This document shows positions 9,389-17,459 of a stretch of DNA of 64,000 bases, in pieces. The notes under the pieces were generated by a model. The model saw only the letters and a list, made by a program, of their open reading frames with translations. It did no database searches and was not told the origin of the DNA. Where the stretch lies: positions 6,017-70,016 of the forward strand of contig UQGA01000009.1 of the NCBI GenBank assembly GCA_900540495.1, given 5' to 3'. The DNA comes from an uncultured Eubacteriales bacterium. Lineage in GTDB: Bacteria > Bacillota > Clostridia > Christensenellales > CAG-138. The translations under genes and the position numbers were made by a program. Every line of letters begins with the position of its first letter. Position 1 is the first letter of the stretch.

Positions 9389-11623
9389 ATGGGCGTGCTG
9401 GCTTTGTTTGTCGCCGTGGGCGTGACCGCCTGCTGCCTGCTGCTGCCGCTCCATGCGCGCGCCAACAGGGCCGACGAGGCGCTCGCGCACGGCGATGGCG
9501 AGGAGGCGCTGGCGGGTTATTTTTCCGTGATCGAGGGAAGAAATTTTCTGTCCGGCGCGCTCAGCGAACGCGCGGCAGCCGGTGTTTTAAGTGCGCTGCA
9601 ACAACTGCTCGATGGCGGGGAGGCGTATGCGGCGCTGCTTGCGGACGGCACGTTTGAGCGCGCCGCCGCGCTGTTCGGGGAGGCCGGCGCGACGGAGCAG
9701 GCGCAATCGCTCAACGATGCGCGGCAATATGCGCTGGCCCGGCAGTTGGAGGCGGACGGCGCGTTGGCCGAGGCCGCGGAGGCGTATCGCGCCTGCGGCG
9801 GTTATCTGGAGGCCGAAGAGGCGGAGCAGCGCTGTTTGGATGGCGTCGTATTGGCCGAGGCGCGCGCCGCATTCGACGGATATGACTTTGTAGGCGCAGA
9901 GACGTTGCTGCTTGGCGTATTGGATGCAGCGCGCGCTCAGGCGCAGGCGGCGCAGTTTGCGGCGGAACGCGATGCCAAGCTCGGCGAACTGGCCGAGCGC
10001 TATGCCGCCCGGCTGGGTGCGGGGGCATGGTATACCGTTCTGCTCGGCGAACAGGGGATAACGGTCATGGGAGACGCGCGATACAGCCCGGACGCGCTGC
10101 CGGATGCGGCGGACGCGGTGTTTGCCGGCCTGTTTGGGGCGCTGTTCCTGCGGGACGGCCGCGTTACCGCCTATGGCGACACATTGGGCGCGGCGGCGGA
10201 AATGGAAGCCGCCGACGACGTCGTCTCAGCCGCGATGGGGCTCACCCATGCGCTGCTGTTGCATCGGGACGGGACGGTGACCGCGGTGGGCAGCGGCGCT
10301 TGCGGCGAGGATGCAACGGAGTCGTGGACGGATGTGCGCGCCGTCGCGGCAGGCGCTTTCCATAGCGTCGGGCTGCGTTCGGACGGCACGGCCGTTGCGA
10401 CGGGTTCGAACGCCGTCGGGCAGTGCGACGTAGGGGAATGGGCGGACATCGTCTCCATTGCCGCCGGCCTCAACCATACGGTCGGCCTGCGTTCGGATGG
10501 AACGGTGGTTGCCGTTGGGGACAACGCCTGTGGGCAGTGCAACGTGGCCGACTGGTCCAATGTCATCGGGATCGCTTGCGGGGGGAACCATACGCTAGCC
10601 CTGACGGCGGACTGGCGCGTGTTGGCCACAGGCGATAACGGAGCCGGTCAGTGTGATGTTGGGAATTGGACCGATGTGGTAGCCGTCGCGGGTGGCCTGT
10701 GGCACACGGTATGCGTGCGCGCCGACGGCAGACTGGTCACCGCAGGGACGAACGACAACGGGCAATGCCCGGCGGAGCTGCCGACGGCTTTTGCGGCCAC
10801 GCCGGATGGCACAGCATGGGAAACAACCCATCTGCCGGCAACCGAGGTAACGTTCGTTGCGGACAGGCGCGACGGCCCGTGGCTGTATGCCAGCAACAGA
10901 GGCGCCGTCTCCATTGCCGTGGACGACGCCTATTCGCTTGCCGCCGCTCGAGCCGACCTGTTTTGCACGGCCGGGACGACCCCTACCGCCATCCTTTCCG
11001 GCGGCGGCGAGAAAGCGGCGATGGCGGCTCCCGGCCCGCGGCTGGCGCGACAGAACAGCGCCGTGTTCGCCATCACGGGCGACTTCTATTTCTATGGCAC
11101 CAATCCGGACGGAATCAAGATGCGCTACGGGCAGATATACGACGACGCGGACGGCGCACAGGAGCGCGGGCTGGCCTTCTTCCCGGATGGAACGATGCGC
11201 CTCGTGGACCCGGAAACGACCACCGCCGCCGACCTGCTCGCCATCGGCGTACAGGATTGCTGGACGTTTGGTCCGGTGCTCGTGGAGCAGGGCCGGGTCG
11301 GCGATATTGAGGGGCACCGTCTCGTGAACGATTACCGTTATCTGCGCAGCGCCATCGGCACCGTGGGCGCGCATCATCATATCGCGGTAACGACCGGTAC
11401 GGGGACGCTCCGACAGCTGGCGCAGCTGTTTGTCGATTATGGCTGTTCCCTTGCTTACAATCTCGATGGCGGGCGCTCGGTCTCCATGGCGTTTATGGGC
11501 GAGTCCGTCAACCGGTCGTACTATGAGGAACTTGGCGCCCGCTATCTGCGGGATATGGTCGGCTTTCTGCAAAGCGACCTGGTCCCGGGGCCCTACGAGC
11601 GGTATTATAATCGAGCCTGGTGA
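9389..11623 (+). CDS. Exported RCC1-repeat / phosphodiester glycosidase protein
   Basis: 744 residues from the first ATG after the TAG, although no ribosome-binding site precedes it. Residues 2-22 form a transmembrane signal anchor. Residues about 25-200 are Ala-rich helical repeats resembling TPR-like coils. Residues about 275-470 contain at least five RCC1-like blades with the recurring pattern HTVGLRSDGTVVAVGDN. Residues about 490-735 match the phosphodiester glycosidase (NAGPA/DUF2233) family, with ITGDFYFYGT, FGPVLVEQGR and YNLDGGRSVSMAF. Enzymes of this family split GlcNAc-phosphodiester or related links, so an outer-surface polymer is the likely target. The combination with RCC1 blades is unusual to me. 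A strong terminator follows. Confidence 0.78.
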   Translation: MGVLALFVAVGVTACCLLLPLHARANRADEALAHGDGEEALAGYFSVIEGRNFLSGALSERAAAGVLSALQQLLDGGEAYAALLADGTFERAAALFGEAGATEQAQSLNDARQYALARQLEADGALAEAAEAYRACGGYLEAEEAEQRCLDGVVLAEARAAFDGYDFVGAETLLLGVLDAARAQAQAAQFAAERDAKLGELAERYAARLGAGAWYTVLLGEQGITVMGDARYSPDALPDAADAVFAGLFGALFLRDGRVTAYGDTLGAAAEMEAADDVVSAAMGLTHALLLHRDGTVTAVGSGACGEDATESWTDVRAVAAGAFHSVGLRSDGTAVATGSNAVGQCDVGEWADIVSIAAGLNHTVGLRSDGTVVAVGDNACGQCNVADWSNVIGIACGGNHTLALTADWRVLATGDNGAGQCDVGNWTDVVAVAGGLWHTVCVRADGRLVTAGTNDNGQCPAELPTAFAATPDGTAWETTHLPATEVTFVADRRDGPWLYASNRGAVSIAVDDAYSLAAARADLFCTAGTTPTAILSGGGEKAAMAAPGPRLARQNSAVFAITGDFYFYGTNPDGIKMRYGQIYDDADGAQERGLAFFPDGTMRLVDPETTTAADLLAIGVQDCWTFGPVLVEQGRVGDIEGHRLVNDYRYLRSAIGTVGAHHHIAVTTGTGTLRQLAQLFVDYGCSLAYNLDGGRSVSMAFMGESVNRSYYEELGARYLRDMVGFLQSDLVPGPYERYYNRAW

Positions 11624-11649
11624 TACGGGCTGTCAGGAAGCGGAAAAAG

Positions 11650-11682
11650 GGGCCATCCCGAATGGGATGGCCCTTTGTGTTT
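11650..11682 (+). terminator. Rho-independent terminator
   Basis: GGGCCATCCC-GAAT-GGGATGGCCC followed by TTTGTGTTT, 26 bases past the stop of the RCC1/glycosidase gene. Confidence 0.85.
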
Positions 11683-11693
11683 CCGTCCGTTGC

Positions 11694-11724
11694 CTTTCTT
11701 CACGGTGCCCACAGGTGAAGAAAG
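11694..11724. repeat. Inverted repeat in the convergent intergenic region
   Basis: CTTTCTTCAC and GTGAAGAAAG are perfect reverse complements separated by 11 bases. It may form a second hairpin or be a protein-binding site. Confidence 0.5.
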
Positions 11725-11902
11725 TATTGGTATGATGTACTGATGTAGTTCGTTACTCGTTTTAAGGAGGAAATCGGTAATGAAAAAACAATGCAGCGGA
11801 CGGAAATCTGTTGTCATGGTTCTTTCACGTCTTCAGTATACCACATCCGCCCATGCGAGACAAGGGCGGGCGGATGCAAAAATTGTGTCATTTTTGTTAA
11901 GT

Positions 11903-12778
11903 TCACCACGCTTCTTCGAAGTTTGGCGTGTAGTCGAGCGAGGCGCTTTCCGGGCCCTGAATCCAAACGTTGGAAAAGCCGAGCGCACAGCAGTAATCGA
12001 CGGCTCGCGCATATTCCCGGGCGGTCAGGCGGCGGTTGAGCGGCGGCTGCGTAACGTTCGGCGTCGGCGCGTATTGCCGCATGAGCGACAGGTGCGTATC
12101 CAGCGGCAGATGGGCGGCGATGAAGTCCAGCACGCGCCTTGCTTCGTCCACGCAGGCGGGCAATACGAGGTGCCGGATCAGCAGGCCCCGCACGGCGATG
12201 CCGTCGGCGTCCAGCCGGAGCGTGCCAACCTGGCGATACATCTCGAGAATCGCATCTCCGGCAAAGTCGAAGTAGTCTGCCCGGCCGGAAAAGCGGGCGG
12301 CGAGCGCCGGCGTGACGTATTTGAGATCGGGCAGATAGATGTCCACAAGCCCCTCCAGCGCGCGCAGCGCGGCGACCAGCTCATAGCCGTTGGTATTGTA
12401 TACGACGGGAATGCGAAGGCCGTTTTGACGGGCAAGCGCAAGCGAAGTCCGTACTGCCGCCAGATGCGGCGTCGGCGTGACGAGGTTGATGTTGTGCGCC
12501 CCCGCCGCTTGCAGGGCCAGGTATACGTCGGCAAGTTGCTGTGGCGTGTGCGGGCGGCCGGCCTTGCCGTCGTGCAGGACATGGTTCTGGCAGAAGACGC
12601 AGGCAAGGTTGCAGCCGGAGAAGAAGACCGCCCCGGAGCCGCGCGTTCCGCTGATGCAGGGCTCCTCCCAGAGGTGCAGCGCAGCGCGCGCAACGCGGGG
12701 GAGATCCCCCGCGTTGCAAGGCCCGGTATGGACGGTGCGGTCCGTGCCGCATCGGCGCGGACAGGCGGTGCAGCGCAT
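11903..12778 (-). CDS. PflX-like radical SAM protein
   Basis: 291 residues. The radical SAM iron-sulfur motif CNLACVFC (CX3CX2C) lies near residue 55, and the protein begins with a Cys-rich CTACPRRCG segment. The region EEPCISGTRGSGAVFFSGCN is typical of the COG1313 (PflX) group of uncharacterised relatives of pyruvate formate-lyase activating enzymes. The target protein is unknown. Its ATG overlaps the stop of the upstream NlpC/P60 gene (TAATG), so the two are translationally coupled. The true start is at 12778, because codons further upstream lie inside the neighbouring gene. Confidence 0.88.
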   Translation of the reverse strand: MRCTACPRRCGTDRTVHTGPCNAGDLPRVARAALHLWEEPCISGTRGSGAVFFSGCNLACVFCQNHVLHDGKAGRPHTPQQLADVYLALQAAGAHNINLVTPTPHLAAVRTSLALARQNGLRIPVVYNTNGYELVAALRALEGLVDIYLPDLKYVTPALAARFSGRADYFDFAGDAILEMYRQVGTLRLDADGIAVRGLLIRHLVLPACVDEARRVLDFIAAHLPLDTHLSLMRQYAPTPNVTQPPLNRRLTAREYARAVDYCCALGFSNVWIQGPESASLDYTPNFEEAW

Positions 12779-14145
12779 TAGAACACGCGCCGTGCGCACA
12801 CGAAGTTGCGCGTCCAGTAGGCGGTCGTGCACGAGCGCTTGACGACCTTCCCGTTGTTCGAGGAGGCGTCGATCATCGTGCCGCCGCCGATGTAGATGCC
12901 CGTGTGCGTGACGCGGCTTGCGCCGTCGTCGGTGAAGAAGAGCAGGTCGCCGCGCTTGAGATCGTCCATGCTGGAGATCAGCGTCCACTTCTCCACCTTG
13001 GCAAAGCTCGCGGCGCTGAAGCGCGTCGTGCTCACGCCCGCCTTGGTCAGGCAGTAGTATACCAGGCCGGAGCAGTCAAACGTGTTCGGCCCCTCGTCGC
13101 CGAGGACGTAGCGTTTGCCGAGCTGGTCCTCCGCACACGCGATCATGCCTTCGATGCCGGAACCGTAGGAGCCGCCGCTGCCGCCGGAGGACGGCGGATC
13201 GGTGGGATCGGGTTCCACGACCGGCGCATCGCTGACCACGGGCAGGGAGCTGCCGCCGGAGTCGTCGGTGGTGGCCGGCGCGCTCGTCTTTTCAGGATTG
13301 CTCGAGGGCGCTTTGGTCGTGGAGGGCGCTTTGGTCGTCGTCGGTTTTTTGGTCGCCTTGGGCGTGGGGGAGGGGGTGGGCGTCGGGTCGATGGCCGGGC
13401 GCGCATCCGCCGAATAGATCAGATCATGGTCGTCAAGGCCGAACACGCCGGTGACGTCCAGCTTGTTTTTCGTCTGGAACGCCTTAAGCGCTTCTTCGGT
13501 GGCCACGCCAAAGTAGCCGTTGACCTTTTCGGTATAGTAGCCGAGTTCCTCGAGCCGGGACTGCATGCTGCGCACATCCGCCCCGTCGTCGCCAAGCTTG
13601 GCCTCATATGCCGCCGCGTTTTCGCTGAAGAGCTGTTCCTGCAGCGCGCTGTCGGCCACGCCGGTCATCGCCAGGTTGAGCGTGCGCTGGAACAGCGCGA
13701 CGGCGGCGGCCGTCGCTTCATTGTAAGTCTCGCTGGGTTCGTCCGATTCCAGATAGCCGAGCGAAACGAGACGCGCATGCAGTTCGGCTACCGCCGGATA
13801 CTTGTCGCCCTCCCGCAGCGTGGAATACTGGGAGATGTGCATCTCCGGGGTTGGCTCAGCCGTGGGCGCCTCCTCCGGGGGCGTCGCCGTCGCGGAAAGC
13901 ACGGCTGCTTCCGGCTCGGGCGTAGGCGCCGAGGCGTCGGCGGCTCGATAGGTGACGGCCTGCTGCGTGTTGGCCGAGCTCAGGCGGTCAAGCCCGAGCG
14001 GGAGCAGGACAAAACAGATGATGGCGATGGAGCAGGCTGCCACGATCCATGTGCGCGCGCGTCTGGAGAACAGCGCCACGGGCGAAAGCTGCCGCCGCGG
14101 AGCGTGTTCAACCTGAAGCTGCTGCCTCTTTTTTTTCGATGGCAT
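12778..14145 (-). CDS. Exported NlpC/P60 peptidase with two peptidoglycan-binding domains
   Basis: 455 residues from the ATG at 14143-14145, seven bases after AGGAGG. A basic cytoplasmic tail (SKKKRQQLQ) precedes a transmembrane helix at about 35-55. Two PG_binding_1 domains follow (about 105-165 and 185-240; GYLESDEPSETYNEATAAAV and GYYTEKVNGYFGVATEEALK), then a Thr/Lys/Pro-rich spacer and a C-terminal NlpC/P60 domain with catalytic Cys in FDCSGLVYYC and His in VTHTGIYIGGG. NlpC/P60 enzymes cut D-Glu-diaminopimelate bonds in stem peptides, so a role in wall remodelling is likely. Confidence 0.92.
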   Translation of the reverse strand: MPSKKKRQQLQVEHAPRRQLSPVALFSRRARTWIVAACSIAIICFVLLPLGLDRLSSANTQQAVTYRAADASAPTPEPEAAVLSATATPPEEAPTAEPTPEMHISQYSTLREGDKYPAVAELHARLVSLGYLESDEPSETYNEATAAAVALFQRTLNLAMTGVADSALQEQLFSENAAAYEAKLGDDGADVRSMQSRLEELGYYTEKVNGYFGVATEEALKAFQTKNKLDVTGVFGLDDHDLIYSADARPAIDPTPTPSPTPKATKKPTTTKAPSTTKAPSSNPEKTSAPATTDDSGGSSLPVVSDAPVVEPDPTDPPSSGGSGGSYGSGIEGMIACAEDQLGKRYVLGDEGPNTFDCSGLVYYCLTKAGVSTTRFSAASFAKVEKWTLISSMDDLKRGDLLFFTDDGASRVTHTGIYIGGGTMIDASSNNGKVVKRSCTTAYWTRNFVCARRVF

Positions 14146-14275
14146 CGCTGTACCTCCTTGCTGACGGATTTCTGACAGAGATTTCTTCCCTAACAGTATA
14201 CACGACAAAAGGGGCGCCGAGTTTGAACATTCTGCGAATTTACCGGCGCGGCGGCCGGCCCTGCGCGCGTACTTT

Positions 14276-14304
14276 TTGCAATTTCGCCATACCCGTGTTA
14301 AAAT
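14276..14304 (+). promoter_or_regulatory. Sigma-A promoter of the ABC-F operon
   Basis: -35 TTGCAA (14276-14281), 17-bp spacer, -10 TAAAAT (14299-14304), 22 bases before the ATG at 14326. Confidence 0.8.
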
Positions 14305-14325
14305 GACAGGTACGGAGAGGAATGT

Positions 14326-16299
14326 ATGGCTATCCTACAGGCGCAGCGCCTTGCAAAACAATTTGGGGAGCGCGAGCTGTTTGCCGACGTGTCGTTTGAG
14401 GTCGCCCCTGGCGACCGGATCGGACTGGTCGGCGTCAACGGCTGCGGGAAGACGACGCTGCTGCGCCTGCTCTGCGGCGAGGACATGCCGGACGAAGGCC
14501 GGGTACAGCGCGCATCCGATTGCCGCATCACGTGGCTCATGCAGCAGCAACCGGACGCTGCGGGCATGACGCTCCTGGACGCGACGCTGCAGGAGTTTGC
14601 GCCGCTCATGGAGCTGGAGCGGCAGCTCGCCGCACTGTCGGAGCGGCTGGAGCTGGGGGCGGACGACGCGCTGATTCGTCGTCAGGACCGGCTGCAAGAG
14701 GAGTATCAGCGCCGGGGCGGCCTGACATACCGCAGCCGTACGCGCGCGGTATTGCTCGGCCTGGGATTTGCCGAGGACGCGCTGGGGCGGCCGGTGCAGA
14801 GCCTGAGCGGCGGCGAGGTGCGCAAGGCGCTGCTGGCGCGCGTGCTGCTCTCCGAAGCGACCCTGTTGCTGCTCGACGAGCCGACCAACCACCTGGACAT
14901 CCGCGCCATCGAGTGGCTGGAGGAGTTTCTGCTCTCCTGCCGCAGCGCCTATATCGTCGTGTCGCACGACCGCTATTTTCTCGACCGGGTGACCGATCGC
15001 ACCATCGAGCTTGCGCAGGGTACGGCGATCGTCTCGCGCGGCAACTATTCGCGGCATCTCGAGCTGAAGATGGACGCGCGCGAGGCGGCCGAGCGCAAAT
15101 ACTACAACCAGTTGCGCGAGGTGCGCCGCATCGAGGGCATCATCGAGCAGCAGCGCCGCTGGAATCAGGCGCGCAATTATGTGACCATTGCCTCGAAGGA
15201 GAAGCAGCTCGCGCGCATCCGGCAGGACATGGTCAAACCAGCCGCCGATCCGGCGTCCATCCATTTTTCCTTTCATGCCGCCGAGACGGGCGGCAACGAC
15301 GTGCTGCTTGTCGACGGGCTGCAGAAGGGGTATGACGGCCGCATCCTGTTCTCCGGCCTCGGACTGCGCCTGCAACGGGGCGAGCATGTCTGCCTGCTCG
15401 GCGCCAACGGCTGCGGAAAGACGACGCTGCTGCGCATCCTCACCGGCATGGAGACGCCGGACGCCGGCGGGTTTCAACTTGGCGCGGGCGTGCGCGTGGG
15501 GTATTACGAACAGTCCATGCGGGGGCTCTCTCCCGAATATACCGTGCTCGAACAGGCGGAGGCGCTCTTCCCGCGGCTCGATCTTGCACAGTTGCGGGCG
15601 GCGCTCGGCCGGTTCCTGTTCCGCGGGGATGACGTGTTCAAGCGCGTGGGCGACCTGTCCGGCGGGGAGCAGGCGCGCATCCAGCTGCTCAAGCTCATGC
15701 TTTCGGGCTGCAACCTGCTGCTGCTCGACGAGCCGACCAACCATCTCGACATCCCCTCGCGCGAGGCCCTTGAGTCTGCGCTTGCCGCCTATGACGGGAC
15801 GATTCTCGCCGTCACGCACGACCGCTATTTTGTGGACCGCATTGCCGATCGCATCCTTGTGCTCGACGGAACGGGCCTGACCGGCTTTTCGGGGGACTGG
15901 ACGGCGTACAGCGCGTCGCTGCGGCAGCAGCGGGAGGAGCAGGCGGCATTGCGGCGCGCGGCGGCCGGCGAAGCGCGGCCTGCCAACGAATATGTCAAAA
16001 AGCGCGAATTGCGCGCGGCAATCGCCCGTGCCCGCGGCGCGCTTTCCAGGGCGGAGGCGCGCGTGGCCGAGCAGGAGCGGGCGCTTGCGGCCTGCCAGGA
16101 GCGCATGGGCTCGCCGGCAGTGGCGGCGGATTATGCCGCGGTACTGCGCGAGGCCGACGAGGCCGCCCGGCTCGAGGCGGAGCTGGAACCGCTTTACGCC
16201 GCCTGGCAGGAGGCGGACGGCGTGCTACAGGCACTGCTTGCGCAGGAGACGGGGGAACAGGGCGCAGAGCGGGACGCGGCAAACGGGGAGGAGCTATGA
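14326..16299 (+). CDS. ABC-F family ATPase (ribosome-associated)
   Basis: 657 residues with two ABC ATPase domains and no membrane segments, as in ABC-F proteins. Walker A GVNGCGKTT and GANGCGKTT, signature motifs LSGGEVRKALLARV and LSGGEQARIQLLKL, Walker B LLLLDEPTNHLDI in both halves. Between them lies a charged interdomain linker (about 235-310), and a coiled-coil C-terminal extension (about 540-650) resembles Uup/YdiF types. ABC-F proteins act on the ribosome in translation rescue or antibiotic protection; which subgroup this is cannot be settled by eye. First gene of a long co-directional run, overlapping the next gene by ATGA. Confidence 0.93.
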   Translation: MAILQAQRLAKQFGERELFADVSFEVAPGDRIGLVGVNGCGKTTLLRLLCGEDMPDEGRVQRASDCRITWLMQQQPDAAGMTLLDATLQEFAPLMELERQLAALSERLELGADDALIRRQDRLQEEYQRRGGLTYRSRTRAVLLGLGFAEDALGRPVQSLSGGEVRKALLARVLLSEATLLLLDEPTNHLDIRAIEWLEEFLLSCRSAYIVVSHDRYFLDRVTDRTIELAQGTAIVSRGNYSRHLELKMDAREAAERKYYNQLREVRRIEGIIEQQRRWNQARNYVTIASKEKQLARIRQDMVKPAADPASIHFSFHAAETGGNDVLLVDGLQKGYDGRILFSGLGLRLQRGEHVCLLGANGCGKTTLLRILTGMETPDAGGFQLGAGVRVGYYEQSMRGLSPEYTVLEQAEALFPRLDLAQLRAALGRFLFRGDDVFKRVGDLSGGEQARIQLLKLMLSGCNLLLLDEPTNHLDIPSREALESALAAYDGTILAVTHDRYFVDRIADRILVLDGTGLTGFSGDWTAYSASLRQQREEQAALRRAAAGEARPANEYVKKRELRAAIARARGALSRAEARVAEQERALAACQERMGSPAVAADYAAVLREADEAARLEAELEPLYAAWQEADGVLQALLAQETGEQGAERDAANGEEL

Positions 16300-17426
16300 C
16301 GTTCAAACGGTTTTCATTGGGACTGCGCTTTCTGATGCAGGATGCGGAAGGGTTTTCCCCTGCGGACGCCTGGAACCTGCTGTTTTCCTGCCTGTCTCCG
16401 GGCGAGGTCAAGGGCATGGAGCTGTACGGCGTGCACCAGCAGGAGCGGAACGGGCAATGCTATATATGCGTGTTTTCCCGCGCGTCGCTCAGCCGTTGCA
16501 GGATGCTCTATGCGCGCCTGTCGGCGCATCCGCTGATCTGCTCGCACCTGCTGTTCTACCGCCCGTTCCTGCAGAACAACCGGCTGGAGCAACTGACAGG
16601 CTACGAGTATCTGGGCGTCGTTGGCGACAACGGGGACGTGCAGTACGGGGAAGCGTCCTACGGGACGATGCGCTTTTGCGGGGACAATACGCCGCTCGAC
16701 CCGCTGCTCGAACCGGCGGTGTTCCTCATCGCGCCAGACGCCTACTGCGGTCTGCTGACGCCGGAGCAGTCGATCCGGTGCCTCATGCGCGTGGCATACG
16801 AGTATTTTCCCCTGGCGCAGATCATTCCGTTCCCGTTGGCCGACGGAGGACGCGGCACGACGGACGCGCTGCTGCATGCGCTCGGCGGCCGTTATGTCGG
16901 GACGGAGGTGACCGCCGCCGATGGCGGCCGGATGGAGGTGGAATACGGCATATTGCCGGACCGTACCATCGTGATCGAGGCCGAATCGGTGCAGACCGCG
17001 CAGCAGTTGCTCTGCGAAACGCTCGATATCGGGTATACTTCCTTTATCGTAGGCCTGTACGGCGAGGCCGCCTGCAGCGAGCGCGAGCCGTTCCAGCTGC
17101 CGCTGCACCCGCGGATCGGAAACGTGCAGATTCGCATCATCGACAGCGGTTCCGGCAGCGCGTTCTTCCTCGACCGCGCCGGGTTCGATGCGCGCATCCG
17201 GGAGGTTTCCGTCGTCGTCACGGGCGACGGCTATCCCGATTCCGCGCACCATGACGCCGTGCGCGAGATCAGGCGGCGCTGCGCGGAGGGGAACGTGCCC
17301 GTCGTCGTATTCGACGGGGAGGAGCCGCCGCCGGCCACGGCCGACGAGGCGCTCCAGCGCCTGCGCGCCGGTGCGGCCCGCATTTTCCGCCTGCTGCACA
17401 CGGGAGGGCGGCTGCAACACCGCTGA
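16296..17426 (+). CDS. Glycerate-kinase-like protein with an extra N-terminal domain
   Basis: 376 residues. Residues 141-200 align with the start of bacterial glycerate kinase: FLIAPDAYCGLLTPEQ corresponds to the family's IAPDSFKGSLSA, and PLADGGRGTTDALLHALGG to PVADGGEGTVDAL. A later segment, VVVTGDGYPDSAHHDAVRE (307-325), corresponds to the family's ITGEGRID region. About 130 residues of the usual middle part are missing, the Lys of the SFKG motif is Cys or Tyr here, and DGGEGT has become DGGRGT, so kinase activity is doubtful. The first 140 residues are a domain I do not recognise, rich in Cys and aromatic residues. ATGA overlap with the ABC-F gene upstream; polA follows after 33 bases. 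Confidence 0.7.
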   Translation: MTFKRFSLGLRFLMQDAEGFSPADAWNLLFSCLSPGEVKGMELYGVHQQERNGQCYICVFSRASLSRCRMLYARLSAHPLICSHLLFYRPFLQNNRLEQLTGYEYLGVVGDNGDVQYGEASYGTMRFCGDNTPLDPLLEPAVFLIAPDAYCGLLTPEQSIRCLMRVAYEYFPLAQIIPFPLADGGRGTTDALLHALGGRYVGTEVTAADGGRMEVEYGILPDRTIVIEAESVQTAQQLLCETLDIGYTSFIVGLYGEAACSEREPFQLPLHPRIGNVQIRIIDSGSGSAFFLDRAGFDARIREVSVVVTGDGYPDSAHHDAVREIRRRCAEGNVPVVVFDGEEPPPATADEALQRLRAGAARIFRLLHTGGRLQHR

Positions 17427-17459
17427 ACAGAACGTCGCCGCACGGGAGGGCGAAAGCGA

